From Mucilaginibacter sp. MD40 (GTDB lineage Bacteria > Bacteroidota > Bacteroidia > Sphingobacteriales > Sphingobacteriaceae), in NCBI RefSeq assembly GCF_002288635.1, contig NZ_NRSW01000001.1, forward strand, positions 3,305,852-3,369,851: a stretch of DNA of 64,000 bases. Direction: 5' to 3'. The notes under the pieces were generated by a model that saw nothing but the letters and a program-made list of their open reading frames with translations, searched no databases and was not told the origin of the DNA. This document shows, piece by piece, positions 35,752-45,905 of the stretch; the stretch's first letter is position 1, and the number at the start of each line of letters is the position of its first letter. The translations under genes were made by a program, and so were the position numbers.

Positions 35752-37658
35752 ATGCTTTTAAAAAAAACGTATTTCATCTTCTCTGCTTATTTAGCATTTT
35801 TCATGCAGCTAATGTTTGCGCGCAATCAACTGTTATAGATTCCCTTAACCGGGTAATTAATAGCGCCTCAGCTATTGAAAAGCCCGTAGCAATAGCTGAA
35901 CTTGCACGTGCAACACTTGAAAAGAATGCGGATGATGCCGTAAAAAACGGTTTACGTGCAGTTGTACTCGCTAAAGCAACCGGAAAGGCTGGCGTAAAAG
36001 CTTTCTGCTATGCTACTATGGGTCATCTATATATGCAAAAGGGCCAGGAAAAACGGGCGGCCTTGTACATAGACAGCGCTGTAAGTTGCGCACATAAAAG
36101 CACCGATAAAACACTCGCCGCTTTTGCCTGGCTAAGAAAAGGCTGGCTGGAATTAGTGAGAAATAACAACGAAAAGGCAATGGCCGGCTTATTAAAGGCC
36201 GACAGCATGTTAGAGAATATAAATGAAAAAAGGGCTTACAGTTATCGTACCCTTGCTAATCATTACATCTCCAGTATGTATGCCTACGGCAGCGATACGC
36301 TTAAACAACATCGCTATGCGGTAACATGCCTTTCTATGGCAAAGAAAAGCGGCGTACCGGATGATATCCAGATAGGCTATAACACCATCGCACATAGCTT
36401 TTTTTCGGCCTTTGAGCATAATAAGCAACACCATGCATTACTGGACTCCAGCATGCGTTATTACCGCCTTTCCATGAACTTTTATCTGCGTAACCACGAT
36501 AAGATATTTTTGCAAAGCAATGCTTCGCTCTGTGCATTGAATACAGCTAACGCTTATTTCAAATACTATCCTTCAAGTTATAAAGACAGTGCGCAGCATT
36601 ATATCAACATCGCCTTAAATATTGGCCGTAAAACCAACGGAAGGGAAATAATAGCCAACTGCTATGGCATGCTTAGCGAATATGCATTAAGGCAAAAGAA
36701 TTACAAAGCCGCTGAGCAATACCTGCTAACAGGCATCAGCGAGTTGGAAAACGCTGCCCCGGCAGTTGATATTACCCGGTCAAGATTAATGCTTGGGCTG
36801 GCTAACGTGGCCGAGCAGCAGGGCGATAAACAAAAAGCCCTCAACTATTATAAACAGTACATAGCCTATTACAGTAAAGTTTTTGACGCTCAAAAACTGG
36901 CCACCGTGCAGCAATTAGAAGAAGAGTACCATGCCGCCCAGCGGGATAATGAAATTGCCCGGCTACGCGAACGCGATAGTTATAATAAACGCCTTAACTG
37001 GCTGTACATTGCCATAGGATCAATAAGCATATTGTTGCTTGGGCTCTTGTTGAGTTCTTATCATTACAAGCTAAAAGCATCTGAACAGCAAAAACAAATA
37101 GCCGACCAGGAAAACGAAGAAATGAGCCTGATAGCAGAGCTGCAGCAGGCGGAAGCACAAAGGTTACGGTTAGAAAAGCAAGAGGCGGAACTGCAGGCTA
37201 ATTTGCGCGAAGAGGAACGTACACGCGCAGAAGCACAGCAAGCTCTGTTGCAAGACCGAGCCGAGTGGCTGGAAAAGGAGCTATTGGCTGGCACGCTAAA
37301 AATAGAGGAAAAGAACGCGATACTGGAACTGTTAAAGCAAAAATCAAATGATGCCCGGCAAATAGGGCGTATTATTAACCAAAACCTGCGAATGGATAAA
37401 AACCTTGATGAGCAACAGGCGTTAAGTAATATCCACCCCTCATTTTTTAATTCTTTACAGGAGAGAGCCGGCAATACACTTACCAGGTTAGACCTCAAGC
37501 ATTGCGCCTATATATTGATGGGCTTTGATAATAAGGAGATAGCCGGGCGGCTTGGCGTAGAACCTAAAAGTATACGAATGGCGCGTTACCGGTTAAAGCA
37601 AAAATTAGGGTTGGATAGGGATGAGAACCTTGATCAGGTGATTCGCGATATACACTAA
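35752..37658 (+). CDS. Membrane TPR protein with LuxR-type HTH; 5' end out of frame at an A8 tract
   Basis: From ATG 36018 a 546-residue frame holds TPR repeats, a transmembrane helix (LNWLYIAIGSISILLLGLLLSSYHYKL), a coiled coil of about 90 residues and a LuxR-type HTH (HCAYILMGFDNKEIAGRLGVEP, SIRMARYRLKQKLGL). The same frame is open back to 35736 but has no ATG, GTG or TTG upstream of 36018, although it encodes a clear secretory leader (KKNVFHLLCLFSIFHAANVCAQ). The ATG at 35752 starts M-L-L-K-K one frame away. Adding a single A to the A8 run at 35760-35767 fuses the two into a normal signal peptide. This may be a real frameshift, slippage, phase variation or a base-call error. Bacteroidota proteins with this layout are common orphan regulators. 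Confidence 0.8.
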
Positions 37659-37761
37659 CATATCATTATCTACTACTATCTGATAAGTTGTAGGATAAAA
37701 ATACATGTACATTATACACTTAATACTTTATTAATTAAATTAGCCGGAGGTCTTGCGCTGT

Positions 37762-38349
37762 ATGAACAAAAGAATCCCGATCAGTAATTTTCTTGAAAAA
37801 TCGCAGCTCTTTTATACCATTATTATCGGGTTAGATGGTAACTATATGTATGTAAGCCCCAGTTACGACCAGAATTTTGGCACCAATAAAGGTTCATTAA
37901 CAGGCCAACACTTCTCTGTAACCCTCCATCCCGATGATGTGGAAATATGTGAAAAGGTAGGGCCGCTGTGCTTTGTTAACCCCGAAAAGTTGTTTCCGGT
38001 TACTTTAAGAAAACACGATGGTAAAGGCGGCTATGTAATTACCAAATGGGAAATGCAAGCCATGCCCGATGAAAATGGTAATGCGCTGGGCATATTCTGT
38101 GTGGGCTATAACATTACTACTTATGTGGATATACAGGAAAAGTTAGAACAGGCCACTTCCAACCTCGATGATATCAGTTACATGCAATCGCATGGGGTAA
38201 GAAAGCCACTGGCCAATATCATGGGCCTTGCAGATCTGTTGAACGAAACAGAAGATCCGGCGCATTATAAACGCATTGCCCAAATGCTGCAGGAAAGCAC
38301 GGCCGAACTTGATAACATTATAAAAGAAATATCCAACAAGCGTATTTGA
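37762..38349 (+). CDS. Small PAS protein with isolated His-kinase dimerisation-like segment
   Basis: 195 residues from the ATG at 37762; a TTG 9 bp upstream is unlikely. A PAS/PAC domain covers about 15-120 (YTIIIGLDGNYMYVSPSYDQNFG, GNALGIFCVGYNITTY). A coiled linker follows, then SYMQSHGVRKPLANIMGLADLL with His144, close to the kinase H-box seen in the larger protein at 8437-10074 (SHIVRAPVARLLGL). The protein ends at NIIKEISNKRI, with no ATPase domain. A role as a light, redox or ligand sensor passing a signal through dimerisation is a guess. It lies 103 bp after the TPR/LuxR gene and 22 bp before the GH43 gene. Confidence 0.85.
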   Translation: MNKRIPISNFLEKSQLFYTIIIGLDGNYMYVSPSYDQNFGTNKGSLTGQHFSVTLHPDDVEICEKVGPLCFVNPEKLFPVTLRKHDGKGGYVITKWEMQAMPDENGNALGIFCVGYNITTYVDIQEKLEQATSNLDDISYMQSHGVRKPLANIMGLADLLNETEDPAHYKRIAQMLQESTAELDNIIKEISNKRI

Positions 38350-38371
38350 ACACTATACTAATAAACTATTG

Positions 38372-39496
38372 ATGAAATCCTTTACACTCCCTACTATCCT
38401 CAAATTATTCCTCACCTGTCTTTTCTTTACAACTGTAACAACTGTTTGCCAGGCACAGCAAAAGGCCTTTTATCCCGGGCAATTATGGCCCGATAATAAT
38501 GGCGTACATATAAACGCGCATGGCGGCGGTATGCTGTATAATAACGGAAAATACTATTGGTTTGGTGAGCATAAGATTGAAGGCGGGGCGGGAAATCGGG
38601 CCATGGTTGGTGTGCATTGCTATTCATCAACAGACCTTTATAATTGGAAAGATGAAGGGATAGCCCTTAGCGTTTCTAACGACCCCGCAAGCGATATCGC
38701 TAAAGGCTGCATCCTTGAGCGCCCAAAGGTGATCTACAATAAAAAGACAAAAAAATATGTAATGTGGTTCCACCTGGAATTGCTGGATAAGGGGTATGCT
38801 GCCGCAAGAGCCGGGGTAGCCACAGCCGATAAGATCACCGGGCCTTATACTTTTATCAGAAGCTACCGCCCCAACCCAGGCCATCTGCCATTTTATCCGC
38901 AGGGCACTCCTGAAAATGAGAAAGTTAATTGTGCTAAGCCACAAAACGAAGCCGACAGTATCTTTTGCCGCGACCTACCTGGTGGCCAAATGGCCCGCGA
39001 CATGACCGTTTTTGTTGATGACGACGGCAAGGCTTACCACATTTTTTCATCAGAAGAGAACCTTACCCTGGATGTGGCCGAACTATCGGCTGATTATACC
39101 GGCCATACCGGTAAATTTTCAAGGGTATACATCGGTCACCAAACCGAAGCACCTGCGGTGTTTAAGCGAAACGGCCTCTACTATATGATAGGCTCCGGCT
39201 GCACCGGTTGGGCACCTAACGCTGCACGCTGGTTCACGGCTAAAAACATCTTTGGCCCGTGGACTTATCACGGTAACCCTTGCACAGGCCCCGGCGCTAA
39301 TATTACTTTTGGCGGCCAAAGCACTTACGTACTGCCGGTTACCGGCAAAAAGGACGCTTTTATTTTTATGGCAGATAAATGGACACCCAAAAACGCCATT
39401 GACGGGCGATACCTTTGGCTCCCCATCGTATTTGATGGCAACGATATCAAGATCAGCTGGAAAGATAACTGGACGCTGGACGAATTTAAAAAATAA
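38372..39496 (+). CDS. Exported glycoside hydrolase family 43-like enzyme
   Basis: 374 residues from the ATG at 38372 with a signal peptide ending near TTVCQAQ. The five-bladed propeller pattern of GH43 is seen: HINAHGGGMLYNNGKYYWFGEHKIE near the N-terminus, ERPKVIYNKKTKKYVMWFH, RDMTVFVDDDGKAYHIFSSEE, TEAPAVFKRNGLYYMIGSGCTGW. GH43 enzymes are inverting alpha-arabinofuranosidases, beta-xylosidases or beta-galactosidases. The exact acid and base residues were not assigned. It converges with the NRPS gene (10 bp apart) and is set apart from the main ara operons, so its control is unclear. Confidence 0.8.
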   Translation: MKSFTLPTILKLFLTCLFFTTVTTVCQAQQKAFYPGQLWPDNNGVHINAHGGGMLYNNGKYYWFGEHKIEGGAGNRAMVGVHCYSSTDLYNWKDEGIALSVSNDPASDIAKGCILERPKVIYNKKTKKYVMWFHLELLDKGYAAARAGVATADKITGPYTFIRSYRPNPGHLPFYPQGTPENEKVNCAKPQNEADSIFCRDLPGGQMARDMTVFVDDDGKAYHIFSSEENLTLDVAELSADYTGHTGKFSRVYIGHQTEAPAVFKRNGLYYMIGSGCTGWAPNAARWFTAKNIFGPWTYHGNPCTGPGANITFGGQSTYVLPVTGKKDAFIFMADKWTPKNAIDGRYLWLPIVFDGNDIKISWKDNWTLDEFKK

Positions 39497-39505
39497 CCCA
39501 ATCCA

Positions 39506-42500
39506 TTAACCGGCTGTTGGTTTAACCGGCACCACCTGTATGGGGCTACCTGTCCAGCTGGTGCCGGCGGCCAGTTGCTCGCCTTTCATTACCAACGAGA
39601 GCGGCTCTAAAGAAACATCGCTTTCCATATGGGTATCATAAAGGATAATGCTTCTGCTGCCTACAGAGCAGCGATCGCCAATTTTTATAGCGCCTACCTT
39701 CATTACCCTGTCTTCAAAAAGGTGGGTTTGGGGGCCGCAATCTTCGTTCAGCGCGGCATCGTCGCCAATGCTCACCATATCATATTCGGTTATATCTGTG
39801 GTATTGAGCCAAACCCTTTTACCCGTTTTAACGCCAAACAACCTTAATACAACCGGCAGGAAAGGCGTACCCTTCAAAAACTCCAGCAGGAATGGTACGG
39901 CCAGTGCCTCGTAGGTGGTAGTAATGGCTTCGCTGCGCCATACAAAGTTGGTCCACATAGGCCATTGTCCGCTACGGTACTTACCTACCAATACCCATTT
40001 CAGCAGCAGCGTAACAAATAAAGCCGGGAAACCCATAAAAAACAGGTAATAAAATGGCACTTTGGGTAACTCAACTACCACTTCCCAAAAGCTGCGCTCT
40101 TTTATCAGATCGTGGCAGTAGGCGATGAATAATACACTGCAGCAAATAATTACCGTTTCGGGCAGGATGATCCTGATGGCTTCAATTATTCCGCGTGCCA
40201 GCCGCCTGCCTGCAGAGGGCGTTGTGGTTAATGATGCCGGGTAATCACCGCTCGACTGGCGCTTGGGTAAAGCAATAGCCGGGGAACCAAACCAATCGAC
40301 TTTGGGATGTTCCTGCTGCTGTTGAAGCGTTGGCGGTACCGACAGTACGCCTACCAGCATTTGATCGGGCAGATGGGTGCCTTGCGGAATAAGCGCGCTG
40401 TTACCCACAAATGTGCTGTTACCCACAGTAGTACGATCGAGTATCAAACGCTGAGCGCGGATGTCTTCTTCGCCCAAGGTAACGGCGTCGGCGATGAACG
40501 ATTCATCACCTATTTCCAGCATGGTATGGGTAACGTTACTCGCGGTAGATATCTCGGTGTTACGCCCTATTTTGGCCCCCAACAGCCTGAAGAACATAGA
40601 CACGAATACTGTTGCATAAACCGGGTGCAGCACAATAAGCGCCATGGAGATGAGCTGATCTGACAGCCATTTACGCACATAAGTTGAACTATAAACCGAG
40701 TAAGTGCCGGGTTTAATATTATATAACAGCAACCTGGACAACAACACCGTTTCGAACGCGTAGAGGATAATGTAACCGAGTGTTAAAAGCGGCACATGTA
40801 TAAAATAGCTAAAATCGTAGTCGGGGGTGCCTAAGTCCAGTCTGTTGAGGATGATCAGCACGGGCAGCAAAGGCAGTAATACCACGATAGGGAAAGCCAC
40901 CAGCAATACGCTGAAAAGGAACCCGTAGGTTTTGGTCTTAATATATTTGGTTGGCACAGGCACCGGTATTTCCTCAGGCGCTGCTGTTCTTACTTTTTCA
41001 GCAGGGCTGCCCTTCCATACCTCATATGCGGCAATAGTTTTGCCCTCCTGCAAATGGCTCAGGTCCTGTAGTTCGCCGGCTTCTTCAATAACACTGCCGC
41101 CAGAGATCACCGCCGCGCTGCCGATGTAAGCATGCGCACCAATTTTTATTTTCCGGAAACTGATCTTTCCGTTACCCACACTAACGTTATCAAGTACCAC
41201 GCCCGAACTCAAGCTGGCATCCGCGCCTACTTCCAGCAGGTCATGAGCGCCGATAGTTACCGAGCTTACCTGGGCGTCTTTAGCTATCCTGGTGCCCAGC
41301 AAGCGCAGGTATAAGGGATAAATAGGGGTACCATTCAAAAACTGCGCTGGCGCCAGTTTCAAGAGGGTGTTTACCAGCCAGTACCTGAAATAATAACTCC
41401 CCCAAAGCGGGTATTCACCCTCTTTAACCTTGCCCAAAATAAGCCATTTAGCACCGATACCCAATATAGAGAACAACGGTGGGATAAGGCAGTAGAGCAG
41501 CAAAGCTGTGATGATAGCAATATCATGGTCGCCATGGCCGCTTTCGCTGCGGGCCACAACGTAATAATAACCCAGGTAGGGTACAAATATCTGCACCGCG
41601 AATAACCCGTAAATGATAATAAGCGAGAAGAACTGCGCTATGCCACATAAAGCATGGCGCCAAAAAGGTACTTTCTCAAACGCCGAGGCTTCCGCAGCTA
41701 CAGCATCACCGCTCGTATTGTCGGTCTGCTCCCATACATTGATCAGCTTGCTCACCGGCCTGTTGGTGTAAATATCGCGCAGCGAGGCCTGTTTCAACCC
41801 GGCATTGTTACGCAACCACGATGAAAAACTGGCCGCTAACAGCGAATGCCCGCCCAGATCGGTAAAAAAATCGGTTTCGGGGTGTATCTCCTGTCCCGGG
41901 AAAAAGTGCCGCAGGCCGGCCATCACTTTTTCAGATACGGATGCATCGGCACTTACCTCTATCTCGCCTGTGGCAACCGGTACCAGCAACTGTTCTGGTA
42001 CGGGCAGGCTTTTACGGTCTATTTTACCACTGGTTAGCCTGGGCAGCGTATCCATTTGCATAATGGCCAGCGGCACCATGTATACCGGTAAAAACGTACC
42101 CAGTTCGCGGCGCATAGCCTGCTCATCAAAAAGAGAATCCTTTTTAAGCGTTACATAACCCACCAACTGATCCTGCCCGGCTGTGTCTTTTTTTACTGCT
42201 ACAGCGGCAGTGCTGACGTTTTCAAGCGCGTTTAACCGGGTTTCAATCTCTCCGAGTTCAATCCTGTATCCGCGCACCTTTACCTGGTCGTCCAAACGGC
42301 CAAAGAAGCGTAAAGTGCCGTCGGGCTGTATCGCTACCGCGTCGCCGGTAAGATAAATATGGCTGCCCGGCAGGTCTGCTAATGACGCGGGCTTTACCAA
42401 AAATTTGGCGGCGGTAAGCTCCGGCCTGTTCACATAGCCTTTGCTTAAGCCGGGCCCCGAAATCACCAGCTCGCCCTGCTGCCCTACCGGTACAACGTTA

Positions 42501-43501
42501 AAAGCCTCATCAACAACGGCAAGGTTATAGTTAGGCAGCGGGCCGCTAATGGTAATAGGATCATCGGGACCAAGCGCTATCATGGTTGACGTTACGGTAG
42601 TTTCTGTAGGGCCGTAACTATTATAAAAAACATTTTTACCGGGTTTGCTCCATCTTTTTAATACCGCGGCAGTGCAGGCTTCGCCACCCGCGTTAATAAT
42701 GCGCAGCGTCGGTATATCGTCGTCCATTACCGCCAATAAACTGGGCACGGCGTGCAATACGGTTATCTTGTTACGTCGCAGCACATCGGCCAGTTCATCA
42801 ATTGATTTTGCGGTAGTGGCATCGGCTACAATGATGGTAGCACCCGCATGCAAACTTATCCAGGTTTCCTCGCACCACATATCAAACGACACCGAAAAGC
42901 CCTGGTATACCCTGTCTGTTTCCCGCAAGCCCAGCACCTGCTGCTCCGACCGTATGAGGTGGCAAATATTTCTGTGAGAAATAGGAATACCCTTAGGCTT
43001 ACCTGTACTGCCCGATGTATATAAGATATAAGCGATATCATCAGGCTCGGGGCCGGGTGGAGATACGATTGATGTATTATTGGCATCGAAGGCCGGCACC
43101 TGCCAAACGGGTGCATTAATATCAGGCGTACTATCGCTAAAACATGCCGCGGCCTGTGCCTCATCTAATATTACCTGTAACCTTTCCTCGGGTATTTCCC
43201 TGTCTACCGGTACATAAGTTGCCCCGGCCTTGCATATACCTAATATAACGGCATGTAATTGCAAACCCCTGCTGTGCCACACCCCTACTGCCTGGCCGCG
43301 GCCAACGCCTTTTGCGGCTATGTAGGCTGCTATCTGGTCGCTCCAAAGATCTAATTCTTTGTAACTTAATTGCCTTGGGCCGAATATAAGCGCGGTTTTA
43401 TCGACAAATTTAAGCGCCGAAGCTCTGTATAGGGATGCTAAGGATTCTTCCTTTAGTAGTTCGGGGTTATGAGGTCCTGTTAATATACTGGTAGATAACA
43501 T
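39506..43501 (-). CDS. Pls-like NRPS: adenylation, carrier and three membrane-embedded hexapeptide domains
   Basis: 1331 residues from the ATG at 43501; a TTG at 43522 adds 7. The adenylation domain has YTSGSTGKPKG (about 161-171) and NSYGPTETTV. Aligning to GrsA gives specificity residues D207, M208, E211, H250, I269, A271, S295 and V303; the acidic E211 would suit a basic amino acid, but this is tentative. A carrier domain has DLGGHSL with Ser553. Six transmembrane helices in three pairs follow (about 618-650, 661-691, 859-886, 903-927, 1106-1121, 1139-1162), each pair with a left-handed beta-helix. This is the layout of Pls, the epsilon-poly-L-lysine synthetase. No condensation or thioesterase domain is present. 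The product is unknown. It lies between two GH43 genes but shares no operon with them. Confidence 0.85.
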   Translation of the reverse strand: MLSTSILTGPHNPELLKEESLASLYRASALKFVDKTALIFGPRQLSYKELDLWSDQIAAYIAAKGVGRGQAVGVWHSRGLQLHAVILGICKAGATYVPVDREIPEERLQVILDEAQAAACFSDSTPDINAPVWQVPAFDANNTSIVSPPGPEPDDIAYILYTSGSTGKPKGIPISHRNICHLIRSEQQVLGLRETDRVYQGFSVSFDMWCEETWISLHAGATIIVADATTAKSIDELADVLRRNKITVLHAVPSLLAVMDDDIPTLRIINAGGEACTAAVLKRWSKPGKNVFYNSYGPTETTVTSTMIALGPDDPITISGPLPNYNLAVVDEAFNVVPVGQQGELVISGPGLSKGYVNRPELTAAKFLVKPASLADLPGSHIYLTGDAVAIQPDGTLRFFGRLDDQVKVRGYRIELGEIETRLNALENVSTAAVAVKKDTAGQDQLVGYVTLKKDSLFDEQAMRRELGTFLPVYMVPLAIMQMDTLPRLTSGKIDRKSLPVPEQLLVPVATGEIEVSADASVSEKVMAGLRHFFPGQEIHPETDFFTDLGGHSLLAASFSSWLRNNAGLKQASLRDIYTNRPVSKLINVWEQTDNTSGDAVAAEASAFEKVPFWRHALCGIAQFFSLIIIYGLFAVQIFVPYLGYYYVVARSESGHGDHDIAIITALLLYCLIPPLFSILGIGAKWLILGKVKEGEYPLWGSYYFRYWLVNTLLKLAPAQFLNGTPIYPLYLRLLGTRIAKDAQVSSVTIGAHDLLEVGADASLSSGVVLDNVSVGNGKISFRKIKIGAHAYIGSAAVISGGSVIEEAGELQDLSHLQEGKTIAAYEVWKGSPAEKVRTAAPEEIPVPVPTKYIKTKTYGFLFSVLLVAFPIVVLLPLLPVLIILNRLDLGTPDYDFSYFIHVPLLTLGYIILYAFETVLLSRLLLYNIKPGTYSVYSSTYVRKWLSDQLISMALIVLHPVYATVFVSMFFRLLGAKIGRNTEISTASNVTHTMLEIGDESFIADAVTLGEEDIRAQRLILDRTTVGNSTFVGNSALIPQGTHLPDQMLVGVLSVPPTLQQQQEHPKVDWFGSPAIALPKRQSSGDYPASLTTTPSAGRRLARGIIEAIRIILPETVIICCSVLFIAYCHDLIKERSFWEVVVELPKVPFYYLFFMGFPALFVTLLLKWVLVGKYRSGQWPMWTNFVWRSEAITTTYEALAVPFLLEFLKGTPFLPVVLRLFGVKTGKRVWLNTTDITEYDMVSIGDDAALNEDCGPQTHLFEDRVMKVGAIKIGDRCSVGSRSIILYDTHMESDVSLEPLSLVMKGEQLAAGTSWTGSPIQVVPVKPTAG

Positions 43502-43673
43502 GTAGGGGCTGTTTAACGGCAAGGCTTACAATAACTATTGGCTAAACCGAATATAGGTTATCGCACGCGTGTTTCGCAACAACGCGGATGCTATTTATCA
43601 CAAATATCATCCACGCCAAAATGCCAACACTTTAACGTTGGTTATGGCTGTTTGTGTTAAGCCCCTAAAAAAT

Positions 43674-45851
43674 TTATTTGGCTTTTAATTTTACCGGTTT
43701 TATGCCCTTTAAGGTAGGTGTAACCCTGTTGATCATCCCTTTTGCATCAAACGTAAGGCTATCTATACATACCTCACGGTTCCAGCCGGCAGCATCGCCC
43801 ATTTTAATCCCGTCAGGGTAATTGAAACGATGATACACCAGGTACCATTCGTCCCGGCCGGGTATTTGCAATACCGAATTATGGCCGGTTCCGTAAATAC
43901 CTGCGCGTGTATCTTTGGCTATCACGATATTATTAGCAGGAATAGTGATTTTTTCTAATGGACTGTTAGCTATACCATAACGCACCTTGTAGTTTTCGCT
44001 GCGTGTATCATCTTCAGACCACATAAAGTAATATTTACCATTGCGGTAAAACACGTAGGTACCTTCGCGGTAGGTATCATCGGGCGTGAGTACCACGGTG
44101 GTTTCCGGTTTTATAGATACCATATCGTCGGCCAATTCGGCGCCTGCCATGTACCCGTTACCCCAATACAAATAACTTTTGCCGGTTTTAGGGTCGGTAA
44201 ACACATCCGCGTCAATTTGCTGGCCACCATTTACACCTTTAGGCAATTTGTCTATCAGCGGTTTGCCGCTATCTTTAAATGGCCCCAGCGGATCATCGGC
44301 TACAGCCACGCCTATTTTTTGGGCCGCGCAGAAATAATAGAAATATTTATATTGGCCGTTAATTTTTTTCTCGATGATACATGGCGCCCAGGCATTGCGC
44401 TTTGCCCAACTTACATCTTTTGCCAGATCGAGCATGACGCCGTTATCCGCCCAATGTACCAGATCGGGCGAGGAGAATACTTTAAAGTAAGTACCCGACC
44501 AACCGGTAAAACCATCTGATGTAGGATAGATATAAAATTTGCCTGTCTTTTGGGCATACAATACTTCCGGGTCGGCATAATAGCCATTCAATACCGGGTT
44601 GTGTTCTTCGATCAGGGTCAACTTATAATCCACCGGTTGGTGCCCGGCAATGCTTACACGGTACTTTACGCTGCCTTTAGAAAAATCTAAAGGCGTAAGT
44701 GGCTTAACTGTTGTACCCGGTATGTTGGCAAATACCGGCTTTATAGCCTTCTTATCAGCCCCGGGTACCAGAGGCAGATACAATATCGAAGTAGCCGAAT
44801 CCAGGCGAATATTATTCACCTTGATGCCTTTGGCCTGTATGGTTTGTACTACTTCCGCGGGCGACATCCACTTACTTACCAGGCGCTGCGCTTCGGCCGT
44901 AGTAATAGGCATAACGGTACCATGCCTGGGGTGAAAGTTCATGCTTACATCGGCATCTACCACTTTGAAGTTCTTTAAGTCGGTTGTTTTGGTGAATTGG
45001 TAACGACCGCTGGTGTACATATCATACATGAGGATATACCCGCTGCCATCATTCAATTTAAAAGTTCCTGCGCCCTCTACCGGTAATTTGGTTTGCTGTA
45101 CATAATCCTGGCTTTGCATTACATAACCGCCGGTGAGATGGTCTGATACGGCGATCTTTATGCCCGGCTGGCGATCTTCCGTTTTAAAGAAAAGATAATA
45201 TTTACCGCCTTTTTCTACAATATCGCCATCAATACAGGCCGCGTTATCCGGGTTATAGAACAACTGTTTGGGGGTTGTTTCCAGCGCGGTAAAATCCTTA
45301 TTGGCATAAGCGTAATAGATCTTATCGGGCTGGTTACCATGTTTCAGGGAAAAATAGACCATGTACTTCCCGGCAGCCGGGTCATAAATGGTTTGAGGGG
45401 CCCATACCCGCAGCAGGCTATCCTGCCCCGAATAGCTTTTTTGAATATTAACTTTACTCGATTTCCAGTGGATCAGGTCGGTTGAGGTCATGAGTACCAT
45501 TCCCCTGTTTGAGCTCCAGCCTTTGGCCGAAACCATGTCCGTAGCTACCATGTAAAAAGTCTTGCCATCATGCCCGCGCAGGATATGCGGGTCGCGCACA
45601 CCACCGGTTTCGCTGATTTCGGCGCTATTAATTATCGGTTGATCATGGTTAAGCGCACGGAAGTGATAGCCATCGGCACTTATAGCGTAGTGTATGGCTT
45701 CCTCGGCTTTATCATTCCCTGTAAAGTAAACAAACAGGTAGGCCTGGTAAGGCGTTTTATTTTGCGCTTTTACTATAAAACTGGTGCAGCAGAAAAGCCC
45801 AAACAGCAACAACGCTGTTTTTTTTAAAATTTCAGATACCGATATATTCAT
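43674..45851 (-). CDS. Exported two-domain GH43 enzyme
   Basis: 725 residues with a signal peptide ending near SFIVKAQ. Residues about 30-330 form one GH43-type propeller (GGVRDPHILRGHDGKTFYMVATD, RVWAPQTIYDPAAGKYMVYFS, ACIDGDIVEKGGKYYLFFK). A linker of about 80 residues follows. Residues about 420-715 form a second (NGYYADPEVLYAQKTGKFYIYP, AWAPCIIEKKINGQYKYFYYF, QIDADVFTDPKTGKSYLYWG). Tandem GH43 proteins often combine arabinofuranosidase and xylosidase or arabinanase activities. It ends the galM-GH51-GH51-ADH-GH43 operon, 54 bp after the dehydrogenase. Confidence 0.86.
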   Translation of the reverse strand: MNISVSEILKKTALLLFGLFCCTSFIVKAQNKTPYQAYLFVYFTGNDKAEEAIHYAISADGYHFRALNHDQPIINSAEISETGGVRDPHILRGHDGKTFYMVATDMVSAKGWSSNRGMVLMTSTDLIHWKSSKVNIQKSYSGQDSLLRVWAPQTIYDPAAGKYMVYFSLKHGNQPDKIYYAYANKDFTALETTPKQLFYNPDNAACIDGDIVEKGGKYYLFFKTEDRQPGIKIAVSDHLTGGYVMQSQDYVQQTKLPVEGAGTFKLNDGSGYILMYDMYTSGRYQFTKTTDLKNFKVVDADVSMNFHPRHGTVMPITTAEAQRLVSKWMSPAEVVQTIQAKGIKVNNIRLDSATSILYLPLVPGADKKAIKPVFANIPGTTVKPLTPLDFSKGSVKYRVSIAGHQPVDYKLTLIEEHNPVLNGYYADPEVLYAQKTGKFYIYPTSDGFTGWSGTYFKVFSSPDLVHWADNGVMLDLAKDVSWAKRNAWAPCIIEKKINGQYKYFYYFCAAQKIGVAVADDPLGPFKDSGKPLIDKLPKGVNGGQQIDADVFTDPKTGKSYLYWGNGYMAGAELADDMVSIKPETTVVLTPDDTYREGTYVFYRNGKYYFMWSEDDTRSENYKVRYGIANSPLEKITIPANNIVIAKDTRAGIYGTGHNSVLQIPGRDEWYLVYHRFNYPDGIKMGDAAGWNREVCIDSLTFDAKGMINRVTPTLKGIKPVKLKAK

Positions 45852-45905
45852 ACGTAAATGCTGCGGACTAAGCCGTTGTTATTCTATTACTATTATTCAA
45901 AAATC

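Noticed and set aside
43523-43673. CCAAC/GTTGG hairpin between the two-domain GH43 gene and the NRPS gene
   Set aside because: The stem is only 5 bp with no T tract, so it is too weak to call a terminator.
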